Shown in pieces: positions 10,860 through 22,220 of a stretch of DNA of 64,000 nucleotides. The translations under genes were made by a program, and so were the position numbers. The notes under the pieces are model-generated. The model was not told where the DNA came from, searched no databases, and was given only the letters and a program-made list of their open reading frames with translations. This stretch comes from Symbiodinium natans (lineage: Eukaryota; Sar; Dinophyceae; Suessiales; Symbiodiniaceae): the NCBI GenBank assembly GCA_905221605.1, contig CAJNDS010002312.1:124001-188000 (forward strand). Reading direction: 5' to 3'. The number at the start of each line of letters is the position of its first letter. Positions within the stretch are counted from its first letter, which is position 1.

Positions 10860-11650
10860 GCAGTCACTAGCAGTCACTAGCAAGTGCGCGATGTTAGAAT
10901 GGCAAACCGTCTATCGACGTAGGACATCGGCAGTGCGCTTCTTTTGGGGATGCTTTGCCCAACAGCCTAGTGCGCAGAGCGTGCAAACAGAGAGCCTTGC
11001 ACATGACATCTGCACCGTAGAAGTGAGCCTGCGCAGCTTGGAGTCATGCAGCGACGTGGTGCCATCGAGAGCCATGAAGGCCATGCTACTTCGCATGGGG
11101 TTCGTAGATCAAAGGGCAAGGAACAAGTGAAACAGCAAGTGAACAATTCTAAGATGTTTCGCCGCAACTCCGGCTCACGAGCCGCTCCTAGTACTGTCCC
11201 TGCAGGATCCGAGTGTCGAGGTGAGCGTCGGGCAGGAAGGCGTCTTTGCAGCACTTTGCAGCATTGTGCACCACCTTCGCCTCCCACGGATCTTTTTTGC
11301 CTCGAAACCATTGACTGCGCTTCTTTAAGGACAAGACCAAGAAAGTGTTGAAGCCAGCGTTGGCAGCGTGCAGAAACAGATCCGGTCAAGATGGAGGTCT
11401 GTTGGCCAATCCGAGCTCACGGAAGCAGATGTCTTTTCGGAGGCGGCGTTCCCTTCGTGACTCGTTCCATCACTCTTCCCATATGACCTTTCATCTGCAT
11501 GTGCTCCTGGGGAAGGAGCGTGAATGGCTGCAAGCTCGCTCGCAGCGTCTCTCCGCGCCACGAGCATCGCAGAGCCGTGAAGTCAGCTCAGAAGCCTGGA
11601 ACTTGGGCCTCCGGTAGTGGAAAGTGGCACGAACCTGTCAGCACACAAAC
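10860..11650. other. Unresolved stretch with weak exon candidates
   Basis: No family could be recognised. A frame at about 11,348-11,458 (VEASVGSVQKQIRSRW, then SELTEADVFSEAAF) looks exon-like. The other open frames overlap on both strands with no motif. The short tandem CAGTCACTAG occurs at 10,860-10,880. Confidence 0.35.
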
Positions 11651-11656
11651 GTGCAG

Positions 11657-13557
11657 GTAGATTCTTCTTTCTGTGGCGACGTCACATCCGATGAGCCCTT
11701 CTCGATTGCGCTCTCTGGCGGGGAGCCTGCGCAAAGTTGAAAGGCTGCGTCGTTTGCACTTCACGTCTTCTCTAAGGCGGGGGCATCCGTGCAGCCGCCT
11801 TTCAGGCCCAAATGGGCTGTTGCAAGCAGGCTACCAGCAACAGGCATGAAGTCGCAAGATTCGCAAGGATTCGCAAGGCAAACTTGGCACATGTAGATGC
11901 ATCGGCTCGACCCAGCTCCACGCCCATCCGCTCCCCGAGTGTCAGGCCGGCGTTCTGTGGAGGCTTGCCGAAGCCGGGAAGTTGCAGGAGATGCTCCGCG
12001 TACCCTTTTCTTGGGGTCCCTTTACAGGGGATTTCTACGCTATTTGGGGGAATAGAAAGGGGTACCCCTCTTTTGGTCTGAGGACGTGGAGTACATGGCG
12101 GCTGTCTCCGGCGGGGGCTATCTGGCCTCGAGCTTCGCATCGCACTTGGCGGCGGCTGACAGGCTCCGGCTGCTATATCCTGCTACATCTTGTGCTGCCC
12201 TTGTATCCCAGCACCCTCAACCAACCCCCCAAGCCCCCCCCCACCCCCCAAACCTGCTCAAACTTGGGGGGCCTTTCAGAGGCAGCCGGAAGCTGGAGCA
12301 ACCCGAGAGGAGGCGCAGCCTGCCACGCAGGCTTGGGGTTACCTGAGGCTCCGCGCTCGGTTTCAGGTGGCCGACTTCTACCTCGAGGTGCTGGTGCGGT
12401 TCTGAGTCAGGGGGTCAGTGTGATTTGTGTAAACCCTTTGAAAGCCCCGCCCAATTGCGGCTTGGGGCTCCCCTAGAAACCCCCAAAGTTGACTAAAAAC
12501 GCCTTACAGCCCCAAGGCCCCCCAACTCTGCCCTACGCTGCAGACGCTGCGGGGAGTTCCAAGGCAAAAGCCTTCTGTCGGATGCAGCGCAACGCGGGCG
12601 GCTTCCTGCGCGACCCCACGGTTGGGATCCGAGCCGGGGCTTGGGGTGGGATTGGGGCCTGGGTATGGTCCAGGACGTAAGGCTTGACAGGGACTACAGG
12701 GGTTTAGGTGGGGGGGGTTGAGGGTCACCTGGCTTTGATGAAATGCTGGAGCCGCCTCAAAGGTCCCGAAGCTCTGAACTCTAAACCCCGCTGGGGCGAA
12801 GCACCGAAAGCACCGAGGCGTGCGCGGAAGGGGGAAGGAGCTGGAGGACTGCGTTCCAAGTGCCGGAGGATGGCTCGGGCCTGCTCCCCCGCAACGTGGA
12901 TGAAGTGGGCAGACTTCGGGGTCAGGGGTTTCGGGTTCGGAAGGTTTACGATGGATCTTGACACCTGTATGCTGGGAGGTCTACATCCCCTCGTAATTCT
13001 GAGTCTGAGGTGTGTTCGATGGCCTGATTCTGGTTCTGATGCTTGCCGCGACCCTTGAGTGCTGGAGTCCTCTGAGTCTGTAGTCCTTTCTGGTTCTTGC
13101 ATCCCGTGGACTAGCATTGCCTCTTTCGTCCCGCATGTGTCGGTCTCTTCATCCTTCTGACCATCCGGCGACGCAACCTGCCACGGCAGCAGTCTCTTTT
13201 CTTTGTTGGGGCTTTTCCACGCTGCTCACGAGGGCACATGCAGTAATTACCACTCCGATAGCCAGCCGGTGGACGTGTGGCAGATGCCCTCAGCGAAAGA
13301 AACCTTTGCCCAATGCCGCCTGGGCATCTTGCGTTGTCCACTCGAACCCTCGCTGGGGAGTAGCAAGGCTTCCCCACGCGGGGTCAAAGCCTGGATCGCC
13401 TGCTCAAAGAATTTGAAAGCGTCCTACTCAAAGAATTTGGAGGCGTCCTATGTCGGGAAGATGAACTTCCCATGTACTCCGCGTTGTCCGATGCCTTCAA
13501 TCAAGCCCTTGGCCGCGGTGAGCCGAAACTGGTGCAGGCCAGCATTCCTCAACTCTT
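11657..13557 (+). CDS. Patatin-like phospholipase, N-terminal catalytic exons
   Basis: Patatin-family enzymes are serine acyl hydrolases acting on membrane lipids. Four exons join in frame: 11,657-11,717, 11,777-11,805, 11,946-11,987 and 12,083 to about 12,157. They give the oxyanion loop ALSGGGIRAA, then FQAGVLWRLAEAGKLQ, then EYMAAVSGGGYLASSF with the nucleophile-type Ser (G-G-G-Y context). Further exons are 12,367-12,393 (VADFYLEVL), 12,564-12,620 (FCRMQRNAGGFLRDP), about 13,200-13,332 (QPVDVWQMPSAKETFAQCRL) and about 13,368-13,557 (MYSALSDAFNQALGRGEPKL). Donors are GC, GC, GA, then GT at the ends that could be placed. The Asp-Gly-Gly half of the active site is not here; it appears at 28.9 kb. 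The start codon was not found, and the 13.33 kb join (35-bp gap) is doubtful. Confidence 0.75.
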
Positions 13558-13667
13558 AAAGTGCCCCCCCCCCCCCCCTTCATGTCGCAGACTGCCCAAT
13601 CTGCCCCTGAAATCCCATCTGGCAAGTGGCAACATCGCGATGAGTGCTACATGGGGCTCTACGAAGA

Positions 13668-14003
13668 TAGGGGACCCCGAAAATCGACCCCCGAAGAGTA
13701 GGATCCCCTCATCATAAGGACCCCCATGAGGTACCTCTAATATCGTAAACCCCCAGATCAATTTCGAGCTGGTCGCCTTTGTTGCGGTTCGCGGGTGCAA
13801 CGTCTCATCCTGTCACGCTCTCGCTATCTTTGTTCTTGACTAGGTGTGAGCAGGCTCAGTGCTTGCATTCCATGTCTTCTAGTCTGCTTATACCCATGTG
13901 GGTGTTCCCCCAATAGGGGTACCTTTGCTGTGCCCCACAATAGTAGAATCCTTATGATAGGAACCCCCCAAGACGGGTACCCCTATCTTCGGAAACCCCC
14001 CCT
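13668..14003. mobile_element. Two GGTACC-type short elements, copies c and d
   Basis: Copy c (13,668-13,756) has GGGACCCC, AGTAGGATCCCC, CATAAGGACCCCC, GAGGTACC and ends TCGTAAACCCCC. Copy d (about 13,905-14,003) has GGGGTACC, AGTAGAATCC, TTATGATAGG, GGTACCCC and ends TTCGGAAACCCCC. Both follow the 13.37-13.56 kb patatin exon, presumably within an intron. Confidence 0.6.
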
Positions 14004-14049
14004 GCGCCTGTATAGAACCTCATGCACGAAGAACTTAGAGATGCAGGGC

Positions 14050-14310
14050 GGCTCCTACTCCAAGCAGCTCAGAAACGCCTAAAACTTATACTCCAAGTAG
14101 CTCAGAGGTCCCCAAAGTTCATTCTCCAAGTTACTCAAAAGTCTACAGTGCTTAGTGCCTCGATGGCCTACAACCGTACAACAGTTTTCCTCTGCATTTT
14201 GCTCCTGGGGCGCGATCAACCGAAGGCTTCCAAAGATTTGTCTCATGGATTCCCAAATCGCACATTCCAAGCAGCTCAGAGATGCACGCAACTCTTACTC
14301 CAAGTAGCCC
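14050..14310. repeat. Degenerate ~32-bp minisatellite
   Basis: Repeated TACTCCAAGTAGCTCAGA units, with variants TTCCAAGCAGCTCAGA and TTCTCCAAGTTACTCAAA, at about 14,057, 14,090, 14,122, 14,264 and 14,295. An inserted unique stretch splits the last two copies from the first three. No coding function apparent. Confidence 0.65.
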
Positions 14311-14552
14311 GGACAACTCATAGTATGCTATTTGTCTCGGCGACATATACTTCCCGTGCACCAGGATGCATGTCTTAGGGATGTCGAAGCTGCCGAACAT
14401 GAAATGCGAAGTGCTTGCGTGTGATGACATGAAGCAGTGCGAATCCGCCACGTGCCTCCTTATGTCTTGGAGTCCTGAATCCGGGAAAAAAGGAGTGAGG
14501 CTGGACAGAGCCAAGACGCAGGTGATCCAAACAACCAAAGCCCCTAACGGCT

Positions 14553-14644
14553 GGTTCTGAGTAGGGAATGAGGAACTAGGGCCCTGTATAATCCCTCAAA
14601 GGGTATATGTAGGGCCCTCACTCTCTCATTCCCTACTACGAACC
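14553..14644. mobile_element. MITE-like element with AGTAGGGAATGAG inverted ends
   Basis: The left end GGTTCTGAGTAGGGAATGAG and the reverse complement of the right end (GGTTCGTAGTAGGGAATGAG) match almost perfectly over 20 bp, and GGGCCCT repeats inside each arm. Total ~92 bp. Partial relatives of one arm occur near 16,765-16,785 and 36,212-36,230. No clear flanking duplication. Confidence 0.7.
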
Positions 14645-15027
14645 CAGGGGGGCTAAAGCCCAGGTCACCACCCTTGCGCTGAATCCCTTGCAGATCACCG
14701 TCGTATGGCTCGTGCCCCTTTGGCATCTCTGAGAACACCCCCATTGTCCCCACGGTCTGCCATACCACCGGAAATTCTGAGCGTTGAACCCCACCTTAGG
14801 AAGCCCCCCCTCACTTGTTGGTAGATTCTTCAGAACACCCTTGCAGAGGTTTTCCAGGAAAACCTACACACTGAGGAGTTTTTGGCTTCGTGAGTAGCTC
14901 AACGTCGGAGACCCTGACAGCTTGTCAACCCCCAAACACCCTAAACCCTAAAATCCCCAAACCCTAAACCTTAAACCCTAAACCCTAAACCACTCTTTCA
15001 TATATAATATAAATGTTAATGGCTAAA

Positions 15028-15490
15028 CGGGCAAGGTCCGAAAATTAGTGGGCAAGGTCCGAAAATTAGCGGGCAAGGTCCGAAAATTAGCGGGCAAGGT
15101 CCGAAAATCAGCGGGCAAGGTCCGAAAATCAGTGGGCAAGGTCCATTGGCTGCCCCACGACCTTGCCCACTAATTTTCGGACCTTGCCCGCTGACCCACG
15201 ACCTTGCCCACTGATTTTCGGACCTTGCCCGCTAATTTTCGGACCTTGCCCGCTAATTTTCGGACCTTGCCCGCTAATTTTCGGACCCGGGAAAGGCCCG
15301 AAAGTTAGCGGGCAAGGTCCGAAAATTAGTGGGCAAGGTCCGAAAATTAGCGGGCAAGGTCCGAAAATTAGCGGGCAAGGTCCGAAAATTAGCGGGCAAG
15401 GTCCGAAAATTAGCGGGCAAGGTCCGAAAATTAGCGGGCAAGGTCCGAAAATTAGCGGGCAAGGTCCGAAAATCAGTGGGCAAGGTCCTT
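15028..15490. repeat. 21-bp satellite in alternating orientation
   Basis: About 20 copies of GGGCAAGGTCCGAAAATTAGC. The first block (15,028-15,145) and third block (15,298-15,490) are direct; the middle block (about 15,158-15,285) is the reverse complement. The array can therefore fold on itself. The 21-bp unit is a multiple of three, which explains the long repetitive open frames in several registers. Confidence 0.95.

Positions 15491-15492
<2 letters not shown>

Positions 15493-15584
<92 letters not shown>
15493..15584. repeat. Uninterrupted C tract of 92 bases
   Basis: A pure poly-C run directly after the 21-bp array, followed by C-rich CCCCAC and CCCCCG sequence to about 15,672. The proline- or glycine-rich frames here are artefacts. 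The exact length may be uncertain because such runs are hard to sequence. Confidence 0.9.
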
Positions 15585-15587
<3 letters not shown>

Positions 15588-15879
15588 CCACCCCACCCCA
15601 CCCCCCCCGCCCCGACCCCCCCCCCCCCCGCCCCCCCCCCGCCCCCCCCCCCCCCGCCCCCCGCCCCCGCCCAGGGCTGAGGGTTCTACGGTGGTTGAAG
15701 GTTCAGGGACAAGAGCGTAGGGTTAAGAATTTGGGTTGCGTGTGAAACTTTTATTGTCTTAATGGTATGGGATTCTCTGGGTGGGTGGGTACTTTTCGGG
15801 CGCTTGAAAGGCTGCCAGCCTAGTGAATGCTTGAACTTTGAGATGCTGAACCCTAAACCCTAAACCCTAAAGACCCGAG

Positions 15880-17190
15880 GTGCCCATCACAGAAGCGCTG
15901 AACGTCTTCTACGGCACAGCCCTTCGCATCGCCTTTTGTGCTCAGAGCGCCCGGGGCGCCGAATAGGGTTCAGGGTTTAGGGTTTAGGGTTTAGGGTTTA
16001 GGGTTTAGGGTTTAGGGCTTAGGGATGTTTAGGGTTCAGGGTTAAGGGTTTAGGGTTTGGGTTCAGGGTTTAGGGGTTTAGGGTTGAAGGGCTTTAGTTA
16101 TATCATCATGCATCACAGAGCATGTGATGCAAGATTTTTTGCTGCTGAATGTTTTCCGTCAGTATCGGCATCTGTCGTGGGTGCCTTTAGGTGTTCCTTT
16201 CGGGCTCTCGGGGTTGAGTGGTTTCAGGAGGCTGGGAGAATTTGCTTCGGTCCGTGTTGAGAGTTTTCCGAGCCTCGGCCTTGTGGCTATCTTTGGCCCA
16301 GGTCTTCCGCACTGGCAGATTCTCTGGGATTGGTCTCCCTATGGCACCTTTCTTCGAGTCTTCGAGGCCCAGCTGCTCTGCAACCGTGCTTCCCCCCTTT
16401 CCCCCTTTCCCCCTTTCCGCCTTTAGGCGATTTGCCGGGGTGTCCACCCCAAACCCAACCCGGACCCTCAGCTCAGGGTTTTGGGGGCACTTTCACCCGT
16501 AAACCTTAGCCCTCAACCCTTGGCTAAACCTTAAATGGCAGAGCCGCAAGCCCTGAACCTTCAACCTTGGAAAAGGCCCCCAAGGAGGGCTCACGAGGGG
16601 GATCCAACCGTGCAAAATGTCCCCTAGCACTTGCCGATCGTCGGAGGCATAAATGAGTAACTAAATAAATGAAAAAGTACATAATATGTAATATATATAT
16701 ATATGTATATATATATATGTATGTATGTGTATATCTTCTTTAAGGGCTTATCTAGGGCACCTCATTCCCTCATTCCCTACCAAGAGCCAGCCGGTCATGT
16801 GTCGGTCGCCGAGACTTTGCAGTCGCTTTGCCGTTGCCTTGCAGTTGACGGCGGCGGTCAACTTCGGCTTCTGGCTTCTTTCAAGGCACGAGATGTTTTG
16901 TTTTTGCAGGCTTTCCGGGTTCCCCCTTATACTAACAGTTACTATTCGAAGAGGGGTACTATAATCCCTATTCAGGACTGCTAGTATTGGGGCGGAACAC
17001 CTCAAGTTCAGGGAATTACGAGGCCTTGCAAAGTCATGCTTCGAAGGAAAATCTCAAGTTGTTTGTTGCAGGTTCGCCAAGAGGGCCAGCTCTTCGACCT
17101 CGCCCAGGCTCAGCCTGGAGTTTTGACCGACCTGGGATCGCTGAATCGCTGGCCTCGTCTTCGTGCACTTCTTTTGTCGCATTCGAGTTT
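15880..17190 (+). CDS. Intermediate exon candidates, possibly of the patatin gene
   Basis: At about 15,880-15,955, after CCCGAG, the frame reads VPITEALNVFYGTALRIAFC. At about 16,125-16,185 it reads MQDFLLLNVFRQYRHLSW. At 17,072 to about 17,188, after acceptor TTGCAG, it reads VRQEGQLFDLAQAQPGVL, then TDLGSLNRWPRLRALLLS. A further stretch at 16,785-16,910 is ambiguous in frame. All are + strand and separated by TTTAGGG arrays. Assignment to the patatin gene rests only on position and orientation. Confidence 0.35.
15965..16088. repeat. TTTAGGG array with variants
   Basis: About seven perfect TTTAGGG units followed by degenerate ones (GTTCAGGG, GTTTGGG, GTTTAGGGG). Confidence 0.95.
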
Positions 17191-17199
17191 AGGGTTTAG

Positions 17200-18032
17200 G
17201 GTTGAGGGTTCGTGTCAAAAGGTGCTCCTTGCTCGTCAACGGATGCCTGGCCTGTGCTGCACGGTTCCTGGGAGTCTGGGGCTGAGAGGGGCTCAGACGG
17301 TGTTGTTGCTCTTTGGGCACCACTTTGCTCTTTAGGTGATGCTCCTCCTGCTGGTGATGATCTTCGCGCTGCCTTACGTTGAAGACGCTTAGCTCACCAT
17401 CTTAGGAGGGCCAAAAGCGTATTTTGTGGGCTTCCCGGCACCTAGCACACTTTCAGAAGCACCAGCTTGCACTTGTTTATCAGGATTGGTCGGTGCCGGA
17501 GTCCGGCGGCTTGCCTCTACAGCAGAGGCAGAGAAGCGCGACGGAGACAATCATGTTGTTCATGTTAGGAAGGCCCAAAAATCCCTAACGCCCTCTCGAA
17601 AGGTCTGCCATTTGCGAGAGGCACTTCAGGCAAGGAGATCGGAAAACGGGGTTGCTGAACCCTGCGTCCTGAGCTCTGATGAGCGGCCAGATGCCATTCT
17701 GATACAACGCATTTGTAGGGTTCAGCAGTCTTCGGATGTAGAATTGCCACCAGCAGGCCGGCGAGTCCCTCGACAAGCAGCTGCGAAAATGTGGGTGTCT
17801 TCGCGGAGGAGGGCCTTTTTTTGGACGAGGACTCGTGCTGGGAACATACCATCTGGGGGTGATGTGCAATGCAAAACGAAGAAGAAAGACAGCCCATGTG
17901 AAAGCACTATGCTCGCAGTGTGCAGTACATTCGCTTCAATTCCAGCGCGGTCAAGAACATTGTTCCGCAGGCGCGGTTTCAGCGTTTCAGCAGGTGCCTG
18001 GCTTGCGCGCTGGGAAGCGGCTGCAAGCCTAG
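17200..18032. other. Unresolved stretch
   Basis: A long + frame (17,426-18,046) and long minus frames overlap at 17,565-17,907, and none shows a recognisable motif. One or more exons may lie here, since the sequence has no low-complexity component, but I cannot choose a frame. Confidence 0.35.
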
Positions 18033-18194
18033 GTGCAAGCCATTGAACCTCCAGAATCCTCCATTGGGGGGCCGGATGTTGCGGTCTTCCTGGTCTTCCG
18101 CGAGCTGCTTCTAAAGGGTGACCGCTCCGTGCTGATCACCTTCTTCGGGATCCTCGTGTTCCTGCTGACCGTCACGGCTTCTCGCCTGTGGGAT
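18033..18194 (+). CDS. Transmembrane exon, probably of the patatin gene
   Basis: A well-bounded exon: acceptor GCCTAG, 54 codons in phase 0, donor GTGAGT. It encodes QAIEPPESSIGGPDVAVF followed by FRELLLKGDRSVLITFFG and a hydrophobic membrane span (ILVFLLTVTASRLW). Dinoflagellate patatin-like proteins of this type are, as I recall, multi-spanning, so I place it in that gene by inference. The next intron holds CCCTAAACAA and CCCTAAA repeats. Confidence 0.55.
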
Positions 18195-18203
18195 GTGAGT
18201 ACA

Positions 18204-18345
18204 GCTACCCCAAACCCTCAACCCTAAACCCTAAACAACCCTAAACAACCCTAAACAACCCTAAACAACCCTAAGCAACCCTAAGCAACCCTAAACAACC
18301 CTAAACAACCCTAAACAACCCTAAACCCTAAACCCTAAACCCTGT
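18204..18345. repeat. CCCTAAACAA 10-bp array grading into CCCTAAA
   Basis: About ten copies of a 10-bp variant (ACAACCCTAA, some ACAACCCTAAG) between ordinary CCCTAAA units. The variant shows local amplification of a mutated telomere-like unit, not fresh telomerase synthesis. Confidence 0.9.
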
Positions 18346-18364
18346 ATCTTTTGGAGCAGCCGAG

Positions 18365-19073
18365 GTGCTCTTTGCGCCTTTCCTGCCCGGCCTCTTCATA
18401 TCGGTGCCTTTTTGGGGGCAAAGCCCGAATCCTGAAGCTGTTCACAGACGGTTTAGGGTTTAGGGTTTAGGGTTTAGGGTTTAGGGTTTAGGATGTAGGA
18501 TTTAGGATTTATGGTTGCACCGAGAGGTTCTCACCATCACCGGGCCTCTGCTCGGCCTGACAATGATTATGCTGATGCTCCAGTACAGGATCTATGGACC
18601 TCTAACAGGCGGAGAGCTTTGTGGGATCAGCGTTGACAGAGCAGGGGAGGGGGGAACTTATGGGTAAACTTATACTGGCACATATGCCTTAAACCTTAAA
18701 CTGTACGGAGTCTACGAAATAGAGACTCCCACCCGGTCCCACCCTTTATCGCCGCGGCTGAAAGTCCAAACCCTGAAGCGTCTAGAAAACATCTAGTCGC
18801 CCGTTTCCTCACTCTCTCAGAACCCCCAATTAAGCTGGGCCCTTCACCGATTGCAAGAAAGGTATCGTAGGGTTTAGTTTTTAGGGCTTGGGGTTTAGGG
18901 TTTAGGGGTTTGGGGTTTGGGGTTTAGGGTTTAGGGTTTGGGTTTCGAGTTTGGCTTCTAAATGCCCCTCAACCTCCCAAGTTGTTCCGACCAGGCCAGC
19001 CTCTGATGTTCGGCCAGCTGCCCTTCTCGGAGGTGAAGTGGCGCATGTTTGACGGCGCCTTAGAGAGACGTGA
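18365..19073 (+). CDS. Further membrane-type exons, probably patatin gene
   Basis: At 18,365-18,412 the frame reads VLFAPFLPGLFISVPFW. At 18,526 to about 18,600 it reads VLTITGPLLGLTMIMLMLQY, then RIYGPL, a membrane span. At about 18,981-19,073 it reads LFRPGQPLMFGQLPFSEVKW, then RMFDGALERRE. TTTAGGG arrays at 18,451-18,512 and 18,868-18,955 lie between them. Joins not resolved. Confidence 0.45.
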
Positions 19074-21340
19074 GGTTTAGGGTTTACGGTTTAGGGGGTT
19101 TAGGGTTTAGGGTTTAGGGTTTAGGGTTTAGGGTTTAGGGTTTAGGGTTGGGCTCTAATTTGGGATGCCAGAAACCCCAAACCCTGAACGCGGCAGCTCC
19201 CTAAACCCAAAAAGCATTTGCATTTCAACCCAGTTCTCCACTACCAAACTCTTAAACCTCTTGGATTGTCATTTCCTCGGTTCTTGGTCAACCCTAAACC
19301 CTAAACCCCTAAACCCTAAACCGTTCAGCCTTAAACCCTAAAACCCTAATCCTGCAGTCGCTGTCACCCTAAAGTTGCAGACATTGAGCTCCTAAAGCCA
19401 TGCAAACAATATAGGGGGCCTGATATGATTGCAACAGGGCCGTGGGGTTTATTTTGGTATAACTCTAGTAGGAATCCGAAACCATAGCATCTACGAGTGA
19501 TCTTGCCTTCTGTGTTACCTCGATCTGTCTCTCCGCTGCCACGGAGTTCAATTTTCCACGACCTTGTGGTCAGTGCCACCAAAACTGCCTCAACCCCAAA
19601 ATCCCACACCTCGATAAACCTCGAAAACCAGTACCTAACCCACACACCCCAATTTGTAGCCCCGAGGTTGATACTCTTGAAGCTTCAAGTCTCATGCAGC
19701 CAATTCCGGATCTTTAGTTTATGTTAGGGTTTAGTGTTTAGGGTTTAGGGTATATGGATTAGGGTTTGCAGTGCTGTTGTGGTAAATGTATACATGGCTC
19801 TTTAGTATCACTTGGTGAGTGTGTTTTCGGGTATCTACTAGATCTACTAGCACGAAAGCCCTTGCGTCATAGACGTGTTGCAAAAAATGAGGCTACTCTT
19901 GCCAAGTCATAAGAAGACTCCTGCTATTTTCAACACTTCCATATGGGGTGTACAAGAGCTTGGACATGAAATATGGTTCCCGCATCATTCCAGTAGCTTC
20001 TGCACAGTCTCACGCCAACGCGTAAGATTCCACTTGCCACCAGGCCTCGCTCTTCTTCTGGGGTGTAGGGATTTTTCCGCGAGCAGCCATGTCACGCAGC
20101 AGCTCGTTTCAACATACCACGTCCGAGTTGGTGGAGTATGCCAAGTCCTTGCGTGACGAATGGCCAGCAGGAGGGTTTAGGGTTTAGGGAAGCCCCCCGA
20201 CGAATTGAAGGGCTGTCGGGGCTTTAGGCCACATAGGCCGGTACCTAAAGCCCTAAACATCCCCAAACCTGAAACACCTATGCGATTTGAGAGGTCGCCC
20301 CAATGCCTGAAAGGGGCTTGGGCTTTTGTACCGCAGTCAAGGTGTAGCTAATTGGTTCGCAGTGATAAGACTTTGAAAACGAGGTTTTCCGTACGTAGGA
20401 CATCGAACCCGAGCCCAAGTCGAACTTATCTACTGACCACCCACTAGGACTTGGACAAAGCAGATTTCGTTCGTCTGAAGTCTGACTCATCCGACCAAAT
20501 TTAAAATGCTTGTTATGCCCCACAACAGCTTTGATGTCTATACGACCCCGAGTCCAGAGCTCGTGGTGAGTGAAGCCGGATATAGAAGCCTGAATCCTTA
20601 GTGCCTTGATGGTTCCTGATGAAACTTGGCTCCTGTAGTACGCATTCCGGAAGGATCCCATTTTCCAGGGTCCAAGTATAGTAGGGTCTTTTTGTTCTCA
20701 GAAGCGTGCAATATCTTGGCAGTGTGCGCGAACTGTCGTGGTCGGTAAAGACGATTGAAAGGCTATGTATATAGGCCAACCAGGAATATAAACCCGAGGC
20801 CCTAAACCCAAAACTGTGGGCCCTCACTGGGCTGTTGTACAACATTCAACTTACAGCACACATGTTTGGTTGTCAGTGCTGCGACTTCTTGAGTCGCGGG
20901 TTCAGGGTTGCAGTTTGGGCTTCTGGGCGTAGGATGTACATGAATAGAACCGTAGAAGGAAGCTCAGCTCCTCATCCTAACATTGAGCCTCATTCCAATG
21001 GCCGCCTGCTCCTCCTTGTGCATCCGGAAGCGATTAAAGCAGGGTGTGAGGGGTCTTGGGTGTAGGGCAGGTATCTTCGTTGCACCTACATCTATCCCAG
21101 CTGTCGAGATTCTAGCCCAAGACCCGGATATCTCTTTCTACTCGCATCTTTCTGACCAATCAGATGACCTGAGAAACCTTCTTTTGAAACTCACATACGC
21201 ATCCCTGATCCTCAAGCTCCATAAATGTGTTGACTTTATAAGCACTAAGCCCTTCCAGCCAACCCTTAATGGCAAAGATTTCAAACTTGTCAAACCGGAA
21301 ACCGGAAGAACATGTCTTGCGGTTTCATGTAGTTAGGGCT
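19074..21340. other. Mostly intron-like; no exon assigned with confidence
   Basis: TTTAGGG/CCCTAAA arrays at 19,074-19,150, 19,290-19,350, 19,723-19,770 and 20,173-20,190. Base composition is more A+T-rich than in the exons. Frames at 20,278-20,845 (minus) and 20,983-21,336 (plus) show no motif, though the latter (DDLRNLLLKLTYASLIL) could contain an exon. Confidence 0.4.
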
Positions 21341-21349
21341 TAATTCAAT

Positions 21350-21553
21350 TAGGGCTGTAGGGTTCAGGGTTTAATTAGCGTTTGAGGGTTTAGGGTTTAG
21401 GCCTTCGAACTCCTGAGCGCCCAGCCCTCACCCTAAACCCTAAACCCTAAACCCCGAACCCTAAACCCTAAACCCTAAACCCTAAACCCTAAACCCTAAA
21501 CCCTAAACCCTAAACCCTAAACCCGAAACCCGAAACCCGAAACCCGAAACCCA
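21350..21553. repeat. Telomere-like array, orientation switch
   Basis: TTTAGGG-type units (21,358-21,398) are followed after a 30-bp spacer by about 17 CCCTAAA units (21,428-21,553), the last ones mutated to CCCGAAA. Two opposed blocks this close suggest separate insertions. Confidence 0.95.
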
Positions 21554-21950
21554 GACTCCGAAACGCTCCCTTTTTCTGGCAAAAAAGTCGCGCGAGGAGA
21601 TGAACAGTTCGAGGCCACCGGAGCCGTCTTCCCCATGTACACCGTCCATGCAGAAGTTTTGCTGGAGATGGCCGAGGCTTCAGTTTGGGTCTTGGGGGTA
21701 TTTTGAGCTTCAGGCTTGAAGCTTCAGGGTTTTAGTTGGAGGGGTTGTTTTAAAAACGGTTCAAGGGTTGTGGGAATTGAAGGTTTGGAGGTGCAGAGTC
21801 TTTGCTCTCAGGAGGGGCAGGGTGTCTGTCTGCTGAAACAGATGTGAATATGAGTATGAGCTAAGGGAGCTTCCTTGTGTCGGAGAACTCTCGGAGTCTC
21901 GGCCCCACGGCTTACACCCTAAACCAAACTAAACTAAACCGTCACACCCG

Positions 21951-22099
21951 GTCGCTCTCGCTTGCTCGCTCGCTCCCTCTCTCTCTCTCTGTCTCTCTCT
22001 CTCGCTCCCTCCCTCCCTCCCTCCCTCCCTCCCTCTCTCTCTCTCTATCTCTCTCTCTGTCTGTCTGTCTGTCTGTTTGGTTGTCTGTCTGTCCGTCTT
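21951..22099. repeat. CTCT/CCCT/CTGT microsatellite
   Basis: Pyrimidine-only microsatellite of CTCT, CCCT and CTGT blocks just upstream of the ankyrin gene. The upstream open frames across it are artefacts. Confidence 0.9.
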
Positions 22100-22220
22100 T
22101 TCATCGCTTCCAGCACACAAGCGCAAACTTTGAAGCTGCTGTTCACAGCAGGAGTAAACACTAAATACACCTTTACGCGATGCGTGAGCATCGACAACCA
22201 GTACATGCATTTGTATCAAC

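Noticed and set aside
15129-15745. Poly-Gly and poly-Pro proteins fused to a repeated peptide
   Set aside because: 21-bp satellite plus the C92 tract read in several frames of both strands.
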